64,000 nt of DNA from Bacteroidaceae bacterium. GTDB taxonomy: Bacteria; Bacteroidota; Bacteroidia; Bacteroidales; Bacteroidaceae. The stretch spans positions 543,820 to 607,819 of the forward strand of contig CABIVS010000001.1 in assembly GCA_902362375.1 (NCBI GenBank), given 5' to 3'. The translations under genes and the position numbers were made by a program. This document shows positions 39,370 to 48,434 of the stretch, piece by piece. How positions within the stretch are numbered: position 1 is the first letter of the stretch; the number at the start of each line of letters is the position of its first letter. The notes below the pieces were generated by a model. It saw only the letters and a list, made by a program, of their open reading frames with translations. It had not been told where the DNA came from and ran no database searches.

Positions 39370-40143
39370 TTATTTTTTTATTCTTGTTCCACCAGTATCG
39401 TTAATCGCTGATGCTAAAGTGATTACCACTTCAGAGACTCCTGCATTTATTGCTTCAAAAGAATTCTCCAACTTGGGAATCATACCTCCCTGAATAACGC
39501 CATCAGCTACATATTGTTCAAATTCGGCACGGGTGATTTGGGGAATCACACTGTCATCATCATTCTCGTCACGCAACACGCCTTTCTTCTCAAAACAATA
39601 TACCAATGTCACATCAAACAGCGTGGACAACGCTTTCGCTGTCTCCCCGGCAATGGTATCTGCATTCGTGTTCAGCATATTACCGTGTCCGTCATGTGTC
39701 AATGGAGCCATTACCGGAACCACTCCCTTATGTATCAAATCCGACAACAAAGTAGCATCCACCTTTTCCACATCACCCACAAAACCATAGTCCACCTCTT
39801 TCACCGGGCGTTTTACCGAACGGATCACGTTCATATCCGCTCCGGTCAATCCGAGTGCATTGACTCCGCGCGCTTGCAGGCCTGCCACAATATTTTTATT
39901 CACTAATCCGCCGTATACCATCGTTACGACCTTCAAGGTTTCGGCATCGGTAATCCGACGACCATTTACCATTTTGCTTTCAATACCCAGTTGTGCGGCA
40001 ATCTTTGTAGCCGAACGGCCGCCGCCGTGAACCAATACTTTATGCCCAGCGATAGCGGCAAAGTCATTTAACAACTGACGAAGGGTGGCTTCCTCTTCTA
40101 CGATTTTGCCACCCACCTTAATAACTGTTAGTTTTTCTCTCAT
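39370..40143 (-). CDS. argB: Acetylglutamate kinase
   Basis: The 257-residue amino-acid kinase phosphorylates N-acetylglutamate (or N-succinylglutamate, the form used by Bacteroides) in arginine synthesis. KVGGKIVEE (substrate/ATP loop), VHGGGRSATKIAAQLG and NTNADTIAGETAKAL are family motifs. The length is that of the compact form. It follows speA on the same strand across a 120-bp spacer containing a palindromic repeat. Confidence 0.93.
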   Translation of the reverse strand: MREKLTVIKVGGKIVEEEATLRQLLNDFAAIAGHKVLVHGGGRSATKIAAQLGIESKMVNGRRITDAETLKVVTMVYGGLVNKNIVAGLQARGVNALGLTGADMNVIRSVKRPVKEVDYGFVGDVEKVDATLLSDLIHKGVVPVMAPLTHDGHGNMLNTNADTIAGETAKALSTLFDVTLVYCFEKKGVLRDENDDDSVIPQITRAEFEQYVADGVIQGGMIPKLENSFEAINAGVSEVVITLASAINDTGGTRIKK

Positions 40144-40160
40144 TTCCTATTCTTATTTTT

Positions 40161-40260
40161 AGGCACGGATTACACGGATTTCACGGTGGCTTCGCATAAT
40201 TTCACGGTTGCTTTACGTTCTCACACAACTAAAACCGTGAAATCCGTGTAATCCGTGCCT
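40161..40260. repeat. Palindromic intergenic repeat, copy 3 (argB/speA spacer)
   Basis: The 26-bp arms 40161-40186 and 40235-40260 are exact inverse copies; they begin AGGCACGGATTACACGG. The 48-bp centre contains two further TTTCACGG words, so this copy seems to have an internal extra segment. Confidence 0.93.
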
Positions 40261-40266
40261 ACTTAT

Positions 40267-42159
40267 CTATTCCAAATAAGTATATCCGTAAAGCCCTGAA
40301 CGATAGTTGGAGAGGAATTCTTTTCCTTCTTCCAAAGAAATCTTTCCCTCTTTCACAGACTTCGTCACCCAGGTTTCGAGTGTACGTACCAGTTTCTTCG
40401 GATTGTACTGTACATAGTCCAACACCTCCGCTACCGTTTCTCCGTCAATAATCTGTTCGATATTATATCCTTTCTCATTCACCGAAACATGCACGGCATT
40501 CGTATCACCGAACAAATTGTGCATATCTCCCAGAATCTCCTGATAAGCACCGACCAGGAACACAGCTACATAGTAGGGCTCCGTTTTTTTCAGTGTATGT
40601 ACGGGCAGATAATGGGAAACGTTACGGGTAGAAATAAAATTAGCAATTTTACCGTCCGAATCACAGGTAATATCCTGCAAAGTAGCCGAACGTTCCGGTT
40701 TCTCATCCAGTCGCTGGATAGGCATGATCGGGAATATCTGGTCGATCGCCCAAGAGTCGGGAAGCGACTGAAAGAGCGAGAAGTTACAGAAATATTTATC
40801 GGCAAGCAATTTAGACAGTCCGCGGAATTCATCGGGCGCGTGCTTCAAACCACCGGCAATCTGATTAATCTCACGCGTAATAGACCAATACAGACGCTCA
40901 ATTTGTGCACGGGTTTTCAGATCTACGATTCCATGACTGAACAAGTCCAGCGCTTCCTCCCTGATCTGCTGCGCATCATGCCATGCTTCCAACATCTTGT
41001 TCTGATTCAGTGTATCCCAGATACCATACAGTTCCTGCACCAGTTCATGAGCATCCGGAGCAATCTCTTCCTCGTCATCCCATTCGGGCAAGGTAGCAGT
41101 TTCAAGTACCTCAAAGATAAGAACGGAATGATGTGCCGTCAGTGCACGTCCACTCTCCGTTATGATATTCGGGTGTGGGATGCCATTTTTATCGCTCACG
41201 TCCACCAGAGTAGAAATAGAGTCGTTTACATATTCCTGAATGGAATAATTCACGCTACCTTCACTATTAGACGAACGGGTTCCGTCATAATCCACTCCCA
41301 GTCCACCACCAATATCGACAAATTCGACGTTGAATCCCATCGAATGCAGCTGCACATAGAATTGTGAAGCCTCACGCAAAGCCGTTTTGATACGACGTAT
41401 CTTTGTCACTTGACTGCCGATATGGAAATGAATCAGTTTCAGACAATCCTTCAGCCCTTTGCTATCCAGAAAGTCGAGCGCTTCGAGAAGTTCACTGGAA
41501 GTCAAACCGAATTTGCTGGCATCCCCTCCCGACTCTTCCCACTTTCCGCTCCCGGAAGAAGCGAGTTTGATACGTATGCCGATGTTAGGCTGCACATTCA
41601 GCTGTTTTGCCATCTTTGCAATCAGCTTCAGTTCGTTCATCTTCTCTACAACGAGGAAAATACGTTTACCCATTTTCTGGGCAAGCAAAGCCAGTTCAAT
41701 ATAGCTTTCGTCTTTATATCCGTTACATACAATTAATGAGTCAGAATCCGTATTGACAGCAATCACCGCATGTAGTTCCGGTTTGGAACCGGCTTCCAGT
41801 CCGAGATTGAACTTCTTTCCATGGCTGATAATCTCTTCCACCACGGGGCGCATCTGGTTGACTTTAATCGGATAGATAATAAAGTTCTCGGCTTTATAAC
41901 CATACTCCTCGGCTGCCTGTTTAAAGCAGGACGACATCTTCTCAATACGGTTGTCCAAAATATCCGGAAAACGCACCAGCATGGGAGCTGCCACATCACG
42001 CAATTGTAACTCATCGACCAGTTCTTTCAAATCGACAGACACCCCGTCTCTACGAGGTGTAACAACAACATGACCCTTGTCATTAATACCAAAGTACGAG
42101 GTGCCCCAACCTGTGATGTTGTAGAGTTCCTCAGAATCTTCAATACGCCACTTTCTCAT
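40267..42159 (-). CDS. speA: Biosynthetic arginine decarboxylase
   Basis: The 630-residue PLP enzyme makes agmatine from arginine for polyamine synthesis. The PLP lysine is K99 in YPIKVNQ; HFHIGSQV and VDIGGGLGVDYDGT are fold-III decarboxylase motifs, and the length fits SpeA. The -7 box candidate (minus-strand TATTTTTG) is at 42198-42205. Its neighbour argB makes arginine, so the two may be functionally linked. Confidence 0.95.
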   Translation of the reverse strand: MRKWRIEDSEELYNITGWGTSYFGINDKGHVVVTPRRDGVSVDLKELVDELQLRDVAAPMLVRFPDILDNRIEKMSSCFKQAAEEYGYKAENFIIYPIKVNQMRPVVEEIISHGKKFNLGLEAGSKPELHAVIAVNTDSDSLIVCNGYKDESYIELALLAQKMGKRIFLVVEKMNELKLIAKMAKQLNVQPNIGIRIKLASSGSGKWEESGGDASKFGLTSSELLEALDFLDSKGLKDCLKLIHFHIGSQVTKIRRIKTALREASQFYVQLHSMGFNVEFVDIGGGLGVDYDGTRSSNSEGSVNYSIQEYVNDSISTLVDVSDKNGIPHPNIITESGRALTAHHSVLIFEVLETATLPEWDDEEEIAPDAHELVQELYGIWDTLNQNKMLEAWHDAQQIREEALDLFSHGIVDLKTRAQIERLYWSITREINQIAGGLKHAPDEFRGLSKLLADKYFCNFSLFQSLPDSWAIDQIFPIMPIQRLDEKPERSATLQDITCDSDGKIANFISTRNVSHYLPVHTLKKTEPYYVAVFLVGAYQEILGDMHNLFGDTNAVHVSVNEKGYNIEQIIDGETVAEVLDYVQYNPKKLVRTLETWVTKSVKEGKISLEEGKEFLSNYRSGLYGYTYLE

Positions 42160-42197
42160 TTTCTGTTATTCAGTGTTTTTAGTAAATAATTGGACGG

Positions 42198-42205
42198 CAA
42201 AAATA
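42198..42205 (-). promoter_or_regulatory. Predicted -7 box for speA
   Basis: Minus strand TATTTTTG, 39 bp before the start, with ATTG about 20 bp further upstream as an imperfect -33 box. Confidence 0.5.
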
Positions 42206-42228
42206 CGGATTAATCTACATGTTGGCAA

Positions 42229-43299
42229 TTAATTAGACATTAAATCTTTCAAACGGTCCAGATAACCACTATTTCCGTTACGGGCGTCATAGCGATGTGC
42301 CAGCTCCTCTGCCTGTTGATAGAAATAATTGCGAAGTTCGTTTACCTGATAAATTCCATCCGGACGATAAAGAGGAAACTCTTCCGGCAAAGACAACGAG
42401 ACTTCCGGACGAGTTTCATACTTCAAAGCCTCTACCATATCACAGGAGAAACGATAACTCTTCAACGTATTCGTACGCAAACTCCAACCGATACACCGTT
42501 CGACATATTCCCAAGCCCTTTCCGGCTTCGTCATCATATAATAGGCAATAAACAATCCCAGATAGAGCAAAAGATATTCATCCTTCTCCCTTCCCACCAA
42601 CGCTTCTTCGGCACGTGCACACATATCAGCGGCAATTTCCGGTTTACCTGCTTTCTGCGCATAATAAGAAAGCTTCAAGTAGGCCCGCAGATTAGCCTCA
42701 TAACAAGTGACCTGCTTATTAATCAACGGTTGCGCGCGGCTGTAAGCCTCATCAAACTGTCCTGTTTCCAGATAATAATCCAGCATAAAGTTCAATTCAC
42801 AAGCCTCACACGACTGATCGTCTATCTTCTCATTCAACATTTTATCAATGTATTCTTTCGCCTTGTCATACTGCCGCATCCAGACACATTCCACAGACCA
42901 GCGGTGAAAATAACTCCGCAAAGAATATCCGTTCCGGAGGATACGTTTTTTATAATCCTCCCCGACTGCCTGCACCTGTTCCATCGGAATCTCCGGAAGA
43001 TCGAACGTACAAGCCCATATCCACTTATATTTCCACAACAAGTCATCTTCCTTGATCACATCCTTGTGATTCTCGTAATCATCCAGAATTTTAGAGAACA
43101 CGGTAATCTCCTCAGCATCCGCCGAGAGAAGATTCAGTTCATAAATAAGATCCAGTCTCATCTCCGTAGCCCATTCCACATCTTCGTTCTCATCAGCGAT
43201 ACGGATGGCTTCTTTCAACAGATTGGCTTTTTCGCGGGGATGCAGGTTCTTATTCTGTGTCTGCAACAGCAATTTTTGTATTTCAAGTGTGTATCTCAT
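42229..43299 (-). CDS. TPR-like helical repeat protein, HSP90-operon member
   Basis: The 356-residue protein is almost entirely helical, with repeated 34-residue-like units (YDKAKEYIDKMLNEKI, GQFDEAYSRAQPLINKQ, KPEIAADMCARAEEAL). No signal peptide or membrane segment is present, so it is cytoplasmic. It begins 9 bp after the HSP90 paralogue ends. I read it as a TPR-type adaptor; no enzymatic motif is visible. A role as co-chaperone is inference from gene order. Confidence 0.6.
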   Translation of the reverse strand: MRYTLEIQKLLLQTQNKNLHPREKANLLKEAIRIADENEDVEWATEMRLDLIYELNLLSADAEEITVFSKILDDYENHKDVIKEDDLLWKYKWIWACTFDLPEIPMEQVQAVGEDYKKRILRNGYSLRSYFHRWSVECVWMRQYDKAKEYIDKMLNEKIDDQSCEACELNFMLDYYLETGQFDEAYSRAQPLINKQVTCYEANLRAYLKLSYYAQKAGKPEIAADMCARAEEALVGREKDEYLLLYLGLFIAYYMMTKPERAWEYVERCIGWSLRTNTLKSYRFSCDMVEALKYETRPEVSLSLPEEFPLYRPDGIYQVNELRNYFYQQAEELAHRYDARNGNSGYLDRLKDLMSN

Positions 43300-43308
43300 T
43301 CTCTTTCT

Positions 43309-45075
43309 TTAATTCAGGAAATTTATAAAATCATTCATTTTCGAAGTCATCAGTTCACTTAGCGAATGGTTGAAAAGCTCCATTTCTTCGCTGTTTACCG
43401 GATATTTACCTTGCAGAAGCGACTGTACATACAATATATGCACCACATGCCGGAACAGTTTATTGTCTCCTTGTATTTGCAATAAGGTCTGCACCATTTC
43501 ATTATCCGCATTGAAAGTGAGTGTCGGCGGAATCTGCTTTGCAGTATTCACAGCCCCCAACACAGCCGCCAACGGGTTATTAGCACTTTTAGCGGCATTC
43601 TCCTTTTCCTCCGCCACAAAAATAACCGGAATATCTACCGGAGTAAAATGCTTCAGACGACAGATACAGCCAAACCGTTTCAACAGTTCGTTCGCTTTCA
43701 CCTCAAAAGCCTGAGATTCCTGGTTCGCCTCCACTTCACCAAACTGCTCCAGCAACCGTGAAGGAGATATTTCATCCAAAGTAAGTTCCGGATTCAGACG
43801 GACATACTTTTTCAACAAAGTTTCATCAAACGTATAAGCAGCATTCACGACCAGCCAACCCTGTGCTCCGGCTATACGCCGCACTTGCCGGAAATCCTCC
43901 AGATTCTTGGTATAACATATCACATTGCTTGCCGAACGAATATTTCCAAAGCTACGCAACCCCTTATTGGTTTCAAAAGGAAGGTAATCCATAAACAAAC
44001 GGAGCAATTCATTATCCTCCGAAGCAATCGCCTTGATATGAAAGTGATGAACATCCAGAATCCGGTTGAACATGGCACGGTCATTCTGCACCAATCCCCG
44101 CAGATAATCCTTGATAGCCACCCCGATTTCTTTTCGGGCATCCTTCAGCTGGTCATTACTCACCAAAGACTCCCGGGAAGCAGTAGACAGCAACCCGTCC
44201 GCATTCACCAGACAACGGATAAAGAAAGCCCACGACGGCAACAGATTGCAATCATCCTCGCTCAACAGCATACGCTTGAGATAGACCTTATGAGAGTTGC
44301 GCACTGAAAATTGCGTACGGAAAGGCAGGACATAAAGCACCCCTTCCACTTTGCCGCTTTCAGTATAGATCCGGAAAGCATCGAGAGCAGACGACTGAAA
44401 CACTTTCGCCCCATAATCCAGCAACTCCTTACGAGTCGCCTTCGGGTCAAGCCATACAGGTGAAGGCGTATTTACCAACTCCTCCTCCCCCTGATAATGC
44501 AGATAGATAGGATACGGCAACACTTCCCCGTAACTCACCAGTATCTTCTTAAACGTTTCATATTCAAAAAGATGCATCCAGTCTCCTTTCGGGTGCAATA
44601 CCACCTGCGACCCGATGGGCCGTTCTTCGTCTGATAAAGTCAGCTGATACGTCCCATCCACTTTTCCACACCAGCAAACAGGTTGTCCGCCCATTGCCGA
44701 ACGGCTCTCTACGGTGATTTCATTAGTCACCACAAAACAAGACAACAATCCGATACCGAACCTTCCGATAAAATCGTCCGCATCGGGAGTATCCCGCTTT
44801 GAACTCTCCCCGATAACAGTCAGAAAACGATAAACTTCCTCCTCTTTCAGTCCGATACCATTATCCCGGAATACCACTGTCTTGTCCTCATTCAGAAAGA
44901 CATCGATGCGACCTTTGTAATTCTCGTCAATATTGCGTAGTGCCGTGATGGCATCTACGCAATTCTGCAACAGTTCGCGAACAAAAGTATTCGGATTACT
45001 ATAAATGTGCTCTGATAACAGGGCAATCATACCTTTAAGATTGACCTGAAACAGATTATTTCCTTCTTTTTCCAT
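43309..45075 (-). CDS. HSP90-family ATPase (HtpG paralogue)
   Basis: The 588-residue protein has all HSP90 ATPase features: E34 and N38 (RELLQNCVDA), DNGIG from D71, GRFGIG (104-109) and a middle-domain catalytic arginine R301 in TASRESLV. A C-terminal domain with a typical LTFNADNEMVQTLL start is present but the whole protein is shorter than usual HtpG and diverged in its lid. It lies between a Sel1-repeat gene (9 bp upstream) and a TPR-like gene (9 bp downstream). Canonical htpG should be elsewhere in the genome. Client proteins are unknown. Confidence 0.88.
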   Translation of the reverse strand: MEKEGNNLFQVNLKGMIALLSEHIYSNPNTFVRELLQNCVDAITALRNIDENYKGRIDVFLNEDKTVVFRDNGIGLKEEEVYRFLTVIGESSKRDTPDADDFIGRFGIGLLSCFVVTNEITVESRSAMGGQPVCWCGKVDGTYQLTLSDEERPIGSQVVLHPKGDWMHLFEYETFKKILVSYGEVLPYPIYLHYQGEEELVNTPSPVWLDPKATRKELLDYGAKVFQSSALDAFRIYTESGKVEGVLYVLPFRTQFSVRNSHKVYLKRMLLSEDDCNLLPSWAFFIRCLVNADGLLSTASRESLVSNDQLKDARKEIGVAIKDYLRGLVQNDRAMFNRILDVHHFHIKAIASEDNELLRLFMDYLPFETNKGLRSFGNIRSASNVICYTKNLEDFRQVRRIAGAQGWLVVNAAYTFDETLLKKYVRLNPELTLDEISPSRLLEQFGEVEANQESQAFEVKANELLKRFGCICRLKHFTPVDIPVIFVAEEKENAAKSANNPLAAVLGAVNTAKQIPPTLTFNADNEMVQTLLQIQGDNKLFRHVVHILYVQSLLQGKYPVNSEEMELFNHSLSELMTSKMNDFINFLN

Positions 45076-45084
45076 GTTCCTCTT

Positions 45085-47583
45085 CTACTTCCTCCTCCTT
45101 CCGGTGATTTTAAGAGCTTTCTCATTGCCATTCTCTGCGGCCTTTTCGAACCACTCCATGGCTATTTCATCGTTTTCTTCCACACCATTTCCTGTCAGAT
45201 AGGCATTTCCAAGTTCAAATTGTGCTTTATCGTTGTTTTTCTCGGCAGCTTTCAGCAACCATTGCACCGCAGCTTCCGGATCAGGGTTACAACCTTCGCC
45301 ATACATCATCATCTTACCCAGATAATAAGTCGCAGCGATATTCTCATGCCCCGCCGCATCCGTAAACCAGCGATAAGCTTCGGCATAATTCTGCTTCACA
45401 CCTACTCCGTTATAATAGCAAAGTCCGGTACGATACATACTCATCGTATTCCCATTATCCGCAGCCAGTGTATAATATTTAAAAGCCTCCGTTTCATTAT
45501 CTTCCACTCCGATACCCATTTCATAACAGATACCCAGTCCTTCACTGTACCATTCATACTCGGCAGCTTTCTTGAAATAAGCAAAAGCCTTTTCCGACTC
45601 ATTCAGGCTGTCATAATCATACAGATAATACTCACCCATACGCAACATAGCCATCGGAATCTCATTAGCCACCGCCTTGTCATACCATTCCACAGCCGTT
45701 TTATTATCTTCCAGACAGGGACCGCAACCGAAGAAATAATAATCTCCCATCTTAAACTGCGCATAACCATAGTCCTGCTCGGCAGCCTTCATCATATATT
45801 CCACTGCCTTTTGAGGATTCTCTTCCACGCCATTGCCGTTCTCATAAGCCATCCCCAATTCGGTCAGACAACGGGCTTCATTCTTTTCCGCCCCTTTACT
45901 AAACCATTCGAGTGCCTTATCCCAGTTTTCTTCCGTCCCGATACCTTCTCTATAGCAACGTCCCAAAGCAAAGATCGCATCATTATCGTCCGCTTCAGCC
46001 GCCTTTGTATACCAAGCGAAAGCCTCTTCCGGTTTCACTTCGCCAAGAACGCCCTTTTCCATATAAAGTCCTACACGGAACATTGCATAAGGATAACCCT
46101 GTTCGGCCGCCTTGCTAATCAGTTCAAAAGACTTTTCATAGTTCTTCTCCACTCCATCGCCATTCTCATATAAGAATGCCAGTTCCACAAGGGCAAAGCA
46201 AGCACCCAGTTCGGCCGCTTTTTCATAATATTCCCTTGATTTTACAGGGTCCTTCACACCACTATATCCATTAGCCAGATAAAGAGCCACACGGCAATAC
46301 CCATCGGCATTATTCAGCGAAGCCGCCTTTTCATAATACTCTAAAGCCTTCACATAATCCGGTTCTTCAGACAAGAAGCCACGTTCATACATCCAGCCCA
46401 AACGATAAGCTGCACTTCCCGAACCCAATTCAATGGCTTTCTCCAACAACTCTTTCGCGCGATTCATGTCTTCCGGCACCAAATCACCGTTGAAATAGAT
46501 ATTGGCCAGTCCTTCGATACCTTGTATGTAATCATCCTCCACGCAGCGGTTCAGACACATCAGTCCACGTTCCACGTCCTTATATTCATCATTATACAGG
46601 TAGATCAATGACAGTTCATACGCACTGTATGGTTCACAATAAAGCATGCCCTTTTCCAGCCACTCAATCGCCTTAGACATATCCAGCCATTCCTCTTCCT
46701 GATAGTTATATCCCAGGAAATTGGCGGCAGACCACACACCGGCATGCCAGGCCTTTTCCCAAAGTTCGAAGCTCAGTTCTTTCGGTTTATTCAGTTCCGG
46801 ATAACGGAAATAAAGCGTAGCCAGATTTTTAAGACTATAAAGATTGGGAACAATTTCCAGAGCTTTTTCGTAGTAAGCAGCTTCCTCTGCCACGTTACCT
46901 TCCGCCCTGTCGAGCGCATCTCCCAACGACGCATATACATGAGCACGCAAACGTTCACCTTCAGGCAGTTCGGCAAGCAGGTCATTCCGTATCTGTAATG
47001 CCTTTGCTTTATCTCCTGTAAATTCTTCGACAAAAGCACGATAATGCTTTCCCCACCAAATAGCTTCGGGAGAAGTGAGAGCGGCAAAACGCCGTTCCCC
47101 CTCTTCTTTATCTTGTTCACAATAAAATCCCATGTATCGCCAATAGGCAACAGTTGCTTCCGCTTCAGCCCACCCCATATCGGCAGCTTTCTCGTAGTAT
47201 GGAAACAAATAACTCATATCCCGCTTTCCATAACGGGCTTCAGAATATTGTGCACCTTTCTGCGCCCATCCCGCACCGCTAAACTCTGCTACACGGTCGC
47301 ATACCTGCATCACCTTTTCCCACCAGAATTCATATTCTTCCGCATTGAGACCGACCTCTACGTTACAGTCAAAAGCACTGAATATCAGTTCAAAAAAATC
47401 TTCTGTTAATTTCTCGTCTTCTTTTGTGTCCAAAGCATATTCACATACAGCCAATGCTTCCCACCAGTTTTCCGCACTTAATAATGAAGCCGGTGTATAC
47501 TGCGGAAACCATACCCTTGCAGGTTGTCCGGATGCTTTAATTTTAGCGGATAACTCCCCAAATTTCTCTTTTAAAGTTTTCAT
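45085..47583 (-). CDS. Large Sel1-repeat (TPR-like) protein
   Basis: The 832-residue cytoplasmic protein has a unique N-terminal part (about 1-230) and then about 15 Sel1-like repeats of roughly 36 residues (consensus A..YY.KAAE.G...A...LG..Y..G.GVE.N), for example ALEYYEKAASLNNADGYCRV and AVEYMMKAAEQDYGYAQFKM. Sel1 repeats are protein-binding scaffolds. It leads the three-gene HSP90 operon. No signal peptide, so it probably acts in the cytoplasm with the chaperone. Confidence 0.85.
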   Translation of the reverse strand: MKTLKEKFGELSAKIKASGQPARVWFPQYTPASLLSAENWWEALAVCEYALDTKEDEKLTEDFFELIFSAFDCNVEVGLNAEEYEFWWEKVMQVCDRVAEFSGAGWAQKGAQYSEARYGKRDMSYLFPYYEKAADMGWAEAEATVAYWRYMGFYCEQDKEEGERRFAALTSPEAIWWGKHYRAFVEEFTGDKAKALQIRNDLLAELPEGERLRAHVYASLGDALDRAEGNVAEEAAYYEKALEIVPNLYSLKNLATLYFRYPELNKPKELSFELWEKAWHAGVWSAANFLGYNYQEEEWLDMSKAIEWLEKGMLYCEPYSAYELSLIYLYNDEYKDVERGLMCLNRCVEDDYIQGIEGLANIYFNGDLVPEDMNRAKELLEKAIELGSGSAAYRLGWMYERGFLSEEPDYVKALEYYEKAASLNNADGYCRVALYLANGYSGVKDPVKSREYYEKAAELGACFALVELAFLYENGDGVEKNYEKSFELISKAAEQGYPYAMFRVGLYMEKGVLGEVKPEEAFAWYTKAAEADDNDAIFALGRCYREGIGTEENWDKALEWFSKGAEKNEARCLTELGMAYENGNGVEENPQKAVEYMMKAAEQDYGYAQFKMGDYYFFGCGPCLEDNKTAVEWYDKAVANEIPMAMLRMGEYYLYDYDSLNESEKAFAYFKKAAEYEWYSEGLGICYEMGIGVEDNETEAFKYYTLAADNGNTMSMYRTGLCYYNGVGVKQNYAEAYRWFTDAAGHENIAATYYLGKMMMYGEGCNPDPEAAVQWLLKAAEKNNDKAQFELGNAYLTGNGVEENDEIAMEWFEKAAENGNEKALKITGRRRK

Positions 47584-47707
47584 GATATAGACTTTACCTT
47601 AATTTTGTGTCACTAGTCAATAAAAATCTCATAACGAGTGCAAGGTACAAATATTGACCGAATGCACAAACAAGAGTCTTAAAAAAGATAAGACTGATAT
47701 ACTATTT

Positions 47708-47788
47708 AGGCACGGATTACGCGGACTGCACTGTTACTCTATCATACAGATATTTAGAGGAACCGTGAAATCCGTGTAATCCGTGCCT
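47708..47788. repeat. Palindromic intergenic repeat, copy 4 (aroK/Sel1 spacer)
   Basis: Left arm AGGCACGGATTACGCGGA (from 47708) and right arm ending ATCCGTGTAATCCGTGCCT at 47788; same family as 27824, 30806 and 40161, with a degenerate left arm. Confidence 0.88.
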
Positions 47789-47791
47789 ATT

Positions 47792-48319
47792 TTATAATCC
47801 CAAAAGTTGTCGTAACCGTTGCACCGATGTTTCAATCTGCCAACGGTCTTCCAATTCGTCTGCATTAAAGATATATTGAGCCTGGTGATAAAAAGGAGCC
47901 CGCTTCTCCAGTGCCTGAATAATGAACGCTTTCAGTTCTTCATCCTCTTTCCCTTGAAGAATAGGACGTTGCTGCTTAGCCACACGCAAACGCCTGAAAA
48001 GCACATCCGGATGCACATCGAGAAAAACCGTCTTTCCGGTCCGGTTCATAAACTCCATATTATCATAAAAACAAGGCGCTCCACCTCCCGTCGAGATTAC
48101 CACATTCTCAAACTCGGCTACTTCATGGAGCATATTTCTCTCCAGCTCCCTGAATCCTGTTTCGCCTCGTTCAATGAATAATTCTCCAACGGTTTTGTGA
48201 AAACGCTCTTCAATATACCAGTCCAGATCAATGAACGGTATATCCATATGCCGGGCAAAAGCCTTACCCAACGTCGTTTTTCCGGCACCCATATAGCCGG
48301 TAAGGAAGATACGAACCAT
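47792..48319 (-). CDS. aroK: Shikimate kinase
   Basis: The 175-residue kinase phosphorylates shikimate in chorismate synthesis. Walker A GYMGAGKTTLG (9-19), the shikimate-binding DLDWYIEERF and FRELERNML, and STGGGAPCF are present. A 14-bp palindrome ends 2 bp before its ATG. Gene neighbours are unrelated to aromatic synthesis. Confidence 0.94.
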   Translation of the reverse strand: MVRIFLTGYMGAGKTTLGKAFARHMDIPFIDLDWYIEERFHKTVGELFIERGETGFRELERNMLHEVAEFENVVISTGGGAPCFYDNMEFMNRTGKTVFLDVHPDVLFRRLRVAKQQRPILQGKEDEELKAFIIQALEKRAPFYHQAQYIFNADELEDRWQIETSVQRLRQLLGL

Positions 48320-48320
48320 A

Positions 48321-48352
48321 AATGATTAATTTTGCTCACAAAATTAATCATT
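48321..48352. promoter_or_regulatory. Perfect 14-bp palindrome abutting the aroK start
   Basis: AATGATTAATTTTG (48321-48334) and its reverse complement (48339-48352) are separated by 4 bp and lie 1 bp upstream of the aroK start codon. It could be an operator or an mRNA hairpin that hides the start. Confidence 0.5.
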
Positions 48353-48430
48353 TAATGAAGAATGAAGAATGAAGAATAAAGAATTTTAGCCATTATGTCA
48401 TCCAATTCTTCATTATTCCTTCTTTATTTC
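48353..48430. repeat. Inverted-repeat spacer element with GAAGAAT words
   Basis: Tandem GAAGAAT words (48357-48384) recur inverted (ATTCTTCATTATTCCTTC, 48404-48422). Same architecture as the other spacer elements in this window. Confidence 0.55.
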
Positions 48431-48434
48431 CGAT

